DNA from: CAZVPZ01 sp964629245
GTDB lineage: Archaea; Nanohalarchaeota; Nanosalinia; Nanosalinales; Nanosalinaceae
Length of the DNA stretch: 17,542 bases
Direction: 5' to 3'
Assembly: GCA_964629245.1 (NCBI GenBank)
Contig: CAZVPZ010000019.1
Location: forward strand, 1 to 17,542
The translations under genes were made by a program, and so were the position numbers. This document shows, piece after piece, positions 14,249 to 17,542 of the stretch. The notes under the pieces are model-generated. The model ran no database searches. It saw only the letters and a list, made by a program, of their open reading frames with translations, and was not told the origin of the DNA. The first letter of the stretch is position 1; each line of letters opens with the position of its first letter.

Positions 14249-15022
14249 ATGAAAACTATCGAATCTATCGATGGCCGCCGGGAAGATTACGGTGTCAGGT
14301 TTGTGAGTGAAGATGACGGGCGGAACTTTTTCGAGCGTGCGATGTTCCCTTTCAGAGACAAGCAGAAAACTGGTAGCGAATCCTACCCACAGAGACAGCT
14401 GGCTGCACATGTCGGCAAATCCAGGGAATGGGTCAGCGACCAGCTTAATGGAGAGGGTGGCTTCTTCTCGCTGGACGCGTTCCCACCGCTGCTCGATATA
14501 GTGGAATACTCAGAGCCGATCTATATCGGAGGGAACCTGGACAGGCACAGGGAGGATGAGTTCGTGAACCATCTTGGCCAGGAAAGAGTAAAGATTCAGG
14601 AGGACGTTCAGGAGCACGTCCTGAACCTTTTCACCATTGAAGAACTTGCGGACATGACCGGCTACAACAGGAACACTATCCGCGATTACCGGCTGAGGGG
14701 AAAGAAGAACAGCGTCCCCCTCGATTTCTGGAAGCAATTCACTGACGAAGCCGAGAGATATCTGCGGGAACTAGAAGAGTTCGAGATCCAAGTAGATATA
14801 GTCGATTATTCGCGGTACCGGCACGCACATGAAAACATCGAACAGGCTACAGTCGCAAGAGAACTGGGACTTGAAGAACTGGAGGAACTGATAGAACAGC
14901 TTGAGTCAGATAATGGTACCCCCGATGACACGGTGGAAACCGGTCCGCGGTGGGACAATAGCGAAATGCCTTTTGGAGGGAAATTCGATCATTATTTCCA
15001 GGACGATGACAGTGAACCTTAA
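14249..15022 (+). CDS. Protein with two helix-turn-helix segments (putative DNA-binding, unknown function)
   Basis: A 257-aa acidic protein I cannot place in a named family. Two helix-turn-helix candidates are visible: residues 47-67 (PQRQLAAHVGKSREWVSDQL), similar to ParB/sigma-type HTHs, and 129-150 (TIEELADMTGYNRNTIRDYRL). They are joined by a region with LLDIVEYSEPIYIGG and a helical stretch (HLGQERVKIQEDVQEHVLNLF). A coiled, Glu-rich segment (residues ~165-225, with LGLEELEELIEQLES) could allow dimerisation, and the tail is acidic and disordered. The ATG at 14249 sits 28 bp from a TATA-like box; the TTG at 14237 would add only MACW. It is divergent from the TrxR-like flavoprotein and may control it (inference). 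No ligand domain is seen. Confidence 0.7.
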   Translation: MKTIESIDGRREDYGVRFVSEDDGRNFFERAMFPFRDKQKTGSESYPQRQLAAHVGKSREWVSDQLNGEGGFFSLDAFPPLLDIVEYSEPIYIGGNLDRHREDEFVNHLGQERVKIQEDVQEHVLNLFTIEELADMTGYNRNTIRDYRLRGKKNSVPLDFWKQFTDEAERYLRELEEFEIQVDIVDYSRYRHAHENIEQATVARELGLEELEELIEQLESDNGTPDDTVETGPRWDNSEMPFGGKFDHYFQDDDSEP

Positions 15023-15047
15023 GTTGAGGAAGTAAACTAGACGCTGG

Positions 15048-16538
15048 CTAGTTCCTCAGTCTGATCGGCTGCATGTATATCCTCCTGTCGCTCCTTTTCC
15101 ACCACCTGCCTTCTCTAAGTCCCTCCCAGTCGCTGAACTCGTACTCGTAGATTATCGCCCGGACGTACCGGGGTGAGCGGTCACCGAACGGGTCGTTGGC
15201 AAGCAGGTTCTCCACTTCCTCACTGCCCTCAAGCAGCCTGTGGCTGAAGATGTAGAACCATCGAGGAGGAGAGTCGCGCAGAGCGGCGAACCACATCTGC
15301 CAGTCGAGTCTCGGCTGGTGTGGAGCCACGACAGGAGGCGCCTGGTGGAGCTCTCCCGGCTTGTAGATGAAGGTGTAGTTCTCCCAGTCGTTGCCGTTCA
15401 TGGAGCCCTGAATCATTATCTCGTTCCTCTGGGTGGTCATCACCGCGAACAGACCGTAGGTGTTAGAGACGTGGAAGTTGCTGTTTACCTGCATCAACCC
15501 TGATACCGGTGAGGAGGCGACCCCCGCCCCGAGGAACTGGAGGAACACTAAGACGTTAAGTAAGAGTACCAGAGAGAGCACGAGAACGGCGAACCTCTCG
15601 AAAGAGGTCTGCTTCCTCAGCCTCGCACCCCTGAGTATCTGGAAGGGCATCCACCCCCTTATCCGGGTGAAATACCAGTCGTCAAGCAGGAAGAGGGCAA
15701 GGGCGATCGCCAGGAGGTTGAACATCGTGTAGTTGCCGGTCAGCATTATCAACAGCTGGAACCCTATAATGACGACGCCGGCTCTACCCCTCCACTTCCT
15801 GTCCGCGAAGACCAGGAAGGGGACGGCTATCTCGATGACAAGAGTGGCTGCTGTTGAGGCCTGGTGGACGACGAGAGGGAGCTTGTCGAAAAGCCAGGCT
15901 GGCGGCATCGGGAGTGGCTGTGTAAGGTAGTGGTATGAAAGCGCTGACAGGTCCTGCCAGGCCGGGTCGCCGCTGAGTATCTTGGAGATGCCCGACAGGA
16001 ACATCAGCTTGAACAGCAGGATCCGCATGGCCCAGGCTGAAAGCCGTGAAGGCGGCTCGACTATCCTTGAGGGCAGTATGTCCGACGGGGCGATGAAAAG
16101 GGAGAGGAAAAGGGTTTCCAGCAGAAGGATATCCCACTGGTAGCTCATGAAGACCTGGCCCACGCTGACGAGCGAGAGATAGCACATCCAAGTCAGGAAG
16201 ATATTGAGCCGTGGAAAGAGGTCGACGAAAAGCAGTATGGAGAAAACCATACCTCCCATCGATATGGCTGCCAGCGCGGTGTCGGAGGCGGATATCCATG
16301 CAAGCGTAGGGAGCTGGAGGAAACCGACGCCCGCATCCGCGGCGGCCTGGATAAGCTGATGCGCGGGCAGTATCCCGCTGCTGCCGACCAAGCCGGGCAT
16401 CTGGAGGTAGAAGGATAGGAACGCACCGAAGGATATCAGGGCGAGGAACCTCAGGAAGATAAACCGGGTGAATACCAGGGAGCGGTCACCCCTCGACATC
16501 CTCCGGAAGAACTTCCTGACCCGCTCTTCGATGTCCAT
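15048..16538 (-). CDS. Lipase maturation factor (LMF) family membrane protein
   Basis: A 496-aa multi-pass membrane protein. Family marks: LRFLALISFGAFLSFYLQMPGLVGSSGILPA at the start, MSYQWDILLLETLFL, RILLFKLMFLSGISKILSGDPAWQDLSALSYHYLTQPLP, and the C-terminal soluble part with APHQPRLDWQMWFAAL and YEFSDWEGLREGRWWKR. These are hallmarks of LMF1/2 relatives; vertebrate LMF1 folds lipases in the ER, and the prokaryotic role is not established. Length matches prokaryotic members. A cytosolic basic N-terminus precedes the first helix. The ATG at 16538 is 27 bp from a TTTAA box that also faces the divergent DCC-family gene; DCC and LMF domains occur together in other genomes, so a joint role in protein or thiol quality control is plausible. 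Confidence 0.92.
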   Translation of the reverse strand: MDIEERVRKFFRRMSRGDRSLVFTRFIFLRFLALISFGAFLSFYLQMPGLVGSSGILPAHQLIQAAADAGVGFLQLPTLAWISASDTALAAISMGGMVFSILLFVDLFPRLNIFLTWMCYLSLVSVGQVFMSYQWDILLLETLFLSLFIAPSDILPSRIVEPPSRLSAWAMRILLFKLMFLSGISKILSGDPAWQDLSALSYHYLTQPLPMPPAWLFDKLPLVVHQASTAATLVIEIAVPFLVFADRKWRGRAGVVIIGFQLLIMLTGNYTMFNLLAIALALFLLDDWYFTRIRGWMPFQILRGARLRKQTSFERFAVLVLSLVLLLNVLVFLQFLGAGVASSPVSGLMQVNSNFHVSNTYGLFAVMTTQRNEIMIQGSMNGNDWENYTFIYKPGELHQAPPVVAPHQPRLDWQMWFAALRDSPPRWFYIFSHRLLEGSEEVENLLANDPFGDRSPRYVRAIIYEYEFSDWEGLREGRWWKRSDRRIYMQPIRLRN

Positions 16539-16560
16539 GACTAGTTTTTCCCGGTCTTTT

Positions 16561-16568
16561 GATTTAAG
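16561..16568. promoter_or_regulatory. Shared TATA box of the LMF and DCC genes
   Basis: GATTTAAG lies in the 60-bp gap between the divergent starts, 27 bp from the LMF ATG at 16538 and about 34 bp from the DCC ATG at 16599. The plus-strand transcript would begin near 16591 with a leader of only a few bases. Confidence 0.45.
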
Positions 16569-16598
16569 TAGTTGGAGAGGGGTTTGTTAGACAGGAGG

Positions 16599-16988
16599 AT
16601 GAAAAAGCTTGTATACGACTCCGGGTGCCCCTACTGCACGGGGATAGCGAAACTCGCGTCATCACTCTCGGATATAGAGATACAGTCCTACCAGTCGGAC
16701 GAGGCGAGGGAACTGCTGGATGAGACGTTTGAAGACCCGGGATTCACGCTCTACCTTTTCGAGGAAGACACCGTCTACTGGGGGAGTGAGGCAGCAGAGA
16801 GGATCTCTGAGCACCTAGGAATACCCGGCGTCCTGAGGCCCGCCGTGGTCGGCACCTACCCGCACCTGGTTAAACTTTTCTCAATCCTGAGCGGTCGTTC
16901 TGGTGTCAGACAGCCCGTCTGCGACAATGAGAGGTGCTACCACAACTCCGAAACGGGCGGGTCGAAGCCCCTCCAGGAACAAGAGTAA
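16599..16988 (+). CDS. DCC (DUF393) family thiol-disulfide oxidoreductase-like protein
   Basis: A 129-aa thioredoxin-fold protein. It opens MKKLVYDSGCPYCTG, which is the DUF393 start with the CxxC active site at residues 10-13; here the residue before the first Cys is Gly rather than Asp, so the 'DCC' name motif is altered to GCPYC. Further family points are GFTLYLFEEDTVYWGSEAAERI and the VVGTYPHLVKLFSIL segment. A second cysteine pair (CDNERC) lies near the C-terminus and could be a metal or redox site. I chose the ATG at 16599 because the fold begins there; an AGGAGG directly abuts it, too close to act as a Shine-Dalgarno, so the transcript is probably near-leaderless. Divergent from the LMF gene and convergent with the superoxide dismutase gene (21-bp gap). 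Confidence 0.88.
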   Translation: MKKLVYDSGCPYCTGIAKLASSLSDIEIQSYQSDEARELLDETFEDPGFTLYLFEEDTVYWGSEAAERISEHLGIPGVLRPAVVGTYPHLVKLFSILSGRSGVRQPVCDNERCYHNSETGGSKPLQEQE

Positions 16989-17009
16989 AAGGGAATGGAG
17001 GTAGAGAGA

Positions 17010-17542
17010 CTACTCGAAGGTCTCGACTACCTCGCTGTACTTCTTCTCGACGTGGTTCCAGTCGACCACCTCAAAGAACGCGTCGATGAAGCTGCCGCGA
17101 TCCGGTCCGTAGTCGTGGTAGTAGCTGTGCTCCCAGACGTCGACCGCCAGGATCGGGTGCGCGCCCCACACCGCTCCCTGGTCGTGCCTGTCGACGACCA
17201 CATTGTGTAGCTCGTTGCTGTAGGGCACGTACACGAGCACCGCCCATCCGGAGGCCGCTTTCGCCGCGGCGGCAAACTCCTTCTTCCAGTTCTGGTAGCT
17301 GCCGAAGTCCTTCTTTATCCGTTTCTTGAGATCGCCGCCAGGCTGTCCTCCGCCGCTGGGAGACATGCAGTTCCAGAAGAGGTTGTGGAGCACGTTGCCG
17401 CAGAAGTTATGGGTGAAGGAGCGGAGAAGCGAACCGGTGTTCGAGAAGTCGTTATCATCCCTCTGCTGTTCAAGTTTTTGCTCCGCACTGTTCCAGCCAT
17501 CAACGTATCCCTGGTGGTGGACATCGTGGTGCCACTCCAGCA
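17010..17542 (-). CDS. Superoxide dismutase (Mn/Fe family), C-terminal ~177 residues, cut by right edge
   Basis: Converts superoxide to oxygen and hydrogen peroxide. The fragment enters at LEWHHDVHHQGYVDGWN and runs to the TAG at 17010-17012. Metal ligands seen: His in VLHNLFWNCMSP, then Asp and His in DVWEHSYYHDYGPDRG; the first His ligand lies just outside or at the window edge. The Gly four residues before the HNLFW His, in place of the Gln of iron enzymes, and GGGQPGGDL favour manganese or mixed metal use. The stretch HDQGAVWGAHPILAVDVWEHSYYHDYGPDRG is very like haloarchaeal enzymes from memory, which supports a halophilic host or source. Convergent with the DCC-family gene. Confidence 0.96.
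   Translation of the reverse strand, partial: LEWHHDVHHQGYVDGWNSAEQKLEQQRDDNDFSNTGSLLRSFTHNFCGNVLHNLFWNCMSPSGGGQPGGDLKKRIKKDFGSYQNWKKEFAAAAKAASGWAVLVYVPYSNELHNVVVDRHDQGAVWGAHPILAVDVWEHSYYHDYGPDRGSFIDAFFEVVDWNHVEKKYSEVVETFE

Noticed and set aside
14601..14622. Inverted repeat AGGACGT-N8-ACGTCCT inside the HTH protein gene
   Set aside because: It falls in a helix-coding stretch with repeated QED/QEH-type codons and is most simply a coding coincidence.
1..17542. CRISPR arrays, tRNA/rRNA genes, insertion sequences
   Set aside because: No regularly spaced repeats, no tRNA cloverleaf-like T-arm motifs and no transposase were found on reading.

Overview
This is an archaeal chromosome segment, most likely from a salt-adapted lineage (haloarchaea or nanohaloarchaea-like; inference). 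The signs are TATA-like A/T boxes centred about 25-28 bp upstream of start codons with no ribosome-binding site (leaderless genes), a PIN-PilT ATPase-KH protein of a type found only in archaea, Glu/Asp-rich proteins, a SipW-type secreted protein, and a superoxide dismutase whose C-terminal half reads like haloarchaeal enzymes. Genes are packed tightly, often convergent or divergent. No tRNA, rRNA, CRISPR array or transposase was seen, and no gene-free stretch exceeds 300 bases.

Layout. 1-2393 (minus): B12-dependent ribonucleotide reductase nrdJ (cut by the left edge) behind its regulator nrdR, with several dyad symmetries in the two control regions. 2394-2610: 217-bp divergent control region. 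2611-4404 (+): PIN-ATPase-KH protein. 4401-6250: three membrane proteins (a 63-aa two-helix protein, a DUF389 protein, a 120-aa three-helix protein). 6247-7925 (minus): two-gene operon of a NYN/LabA-type nuclease and a four-CBS protein that ends in a ribosome-hibernation (HPF-like) domain. 8136-9632 (+): secreted SipW/TasA-type protein fused to a C39-like cysteine peptidase domain, visibly lower in GC than its neighbours. 9639-12017 (minus): base-excision repair operon (endonuclease IV, then an AlkA-like glycosylase broken by one missing base), then a BASS-type transporter. 12071-13629 (+): BtuF-like binding protein without a signal peptide, overlapping an amidohydrolase. 13634-14194 (minus): short TrxR-like flavoprotein. 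14249-15022 (+): protein with two helix-turn-helix segments. 15048-16538 (minus) and 16599-16988 (+): lipase maturation factor family membrane protein divergent from a DCC-family thiol protein. 17010-17542 (minus): superoxide dismutase, cut by the right edge.

Themes. The window holds DNA precursor synthesis and its control, DNA repair, redox and oxygen defence, and probably ribosome dormancy. The strongest candidates for something little described are the NYN plus CBS-HPF operon with a perfect palindrome at its predicted start site, and the SipW-C39 secreted fusion. Architecture is also notable: three divergent gene pairs, 53-60 bp apart, each appear to share one TATA-like box, and two convergent pairs end inside the same CTAG tetramer.
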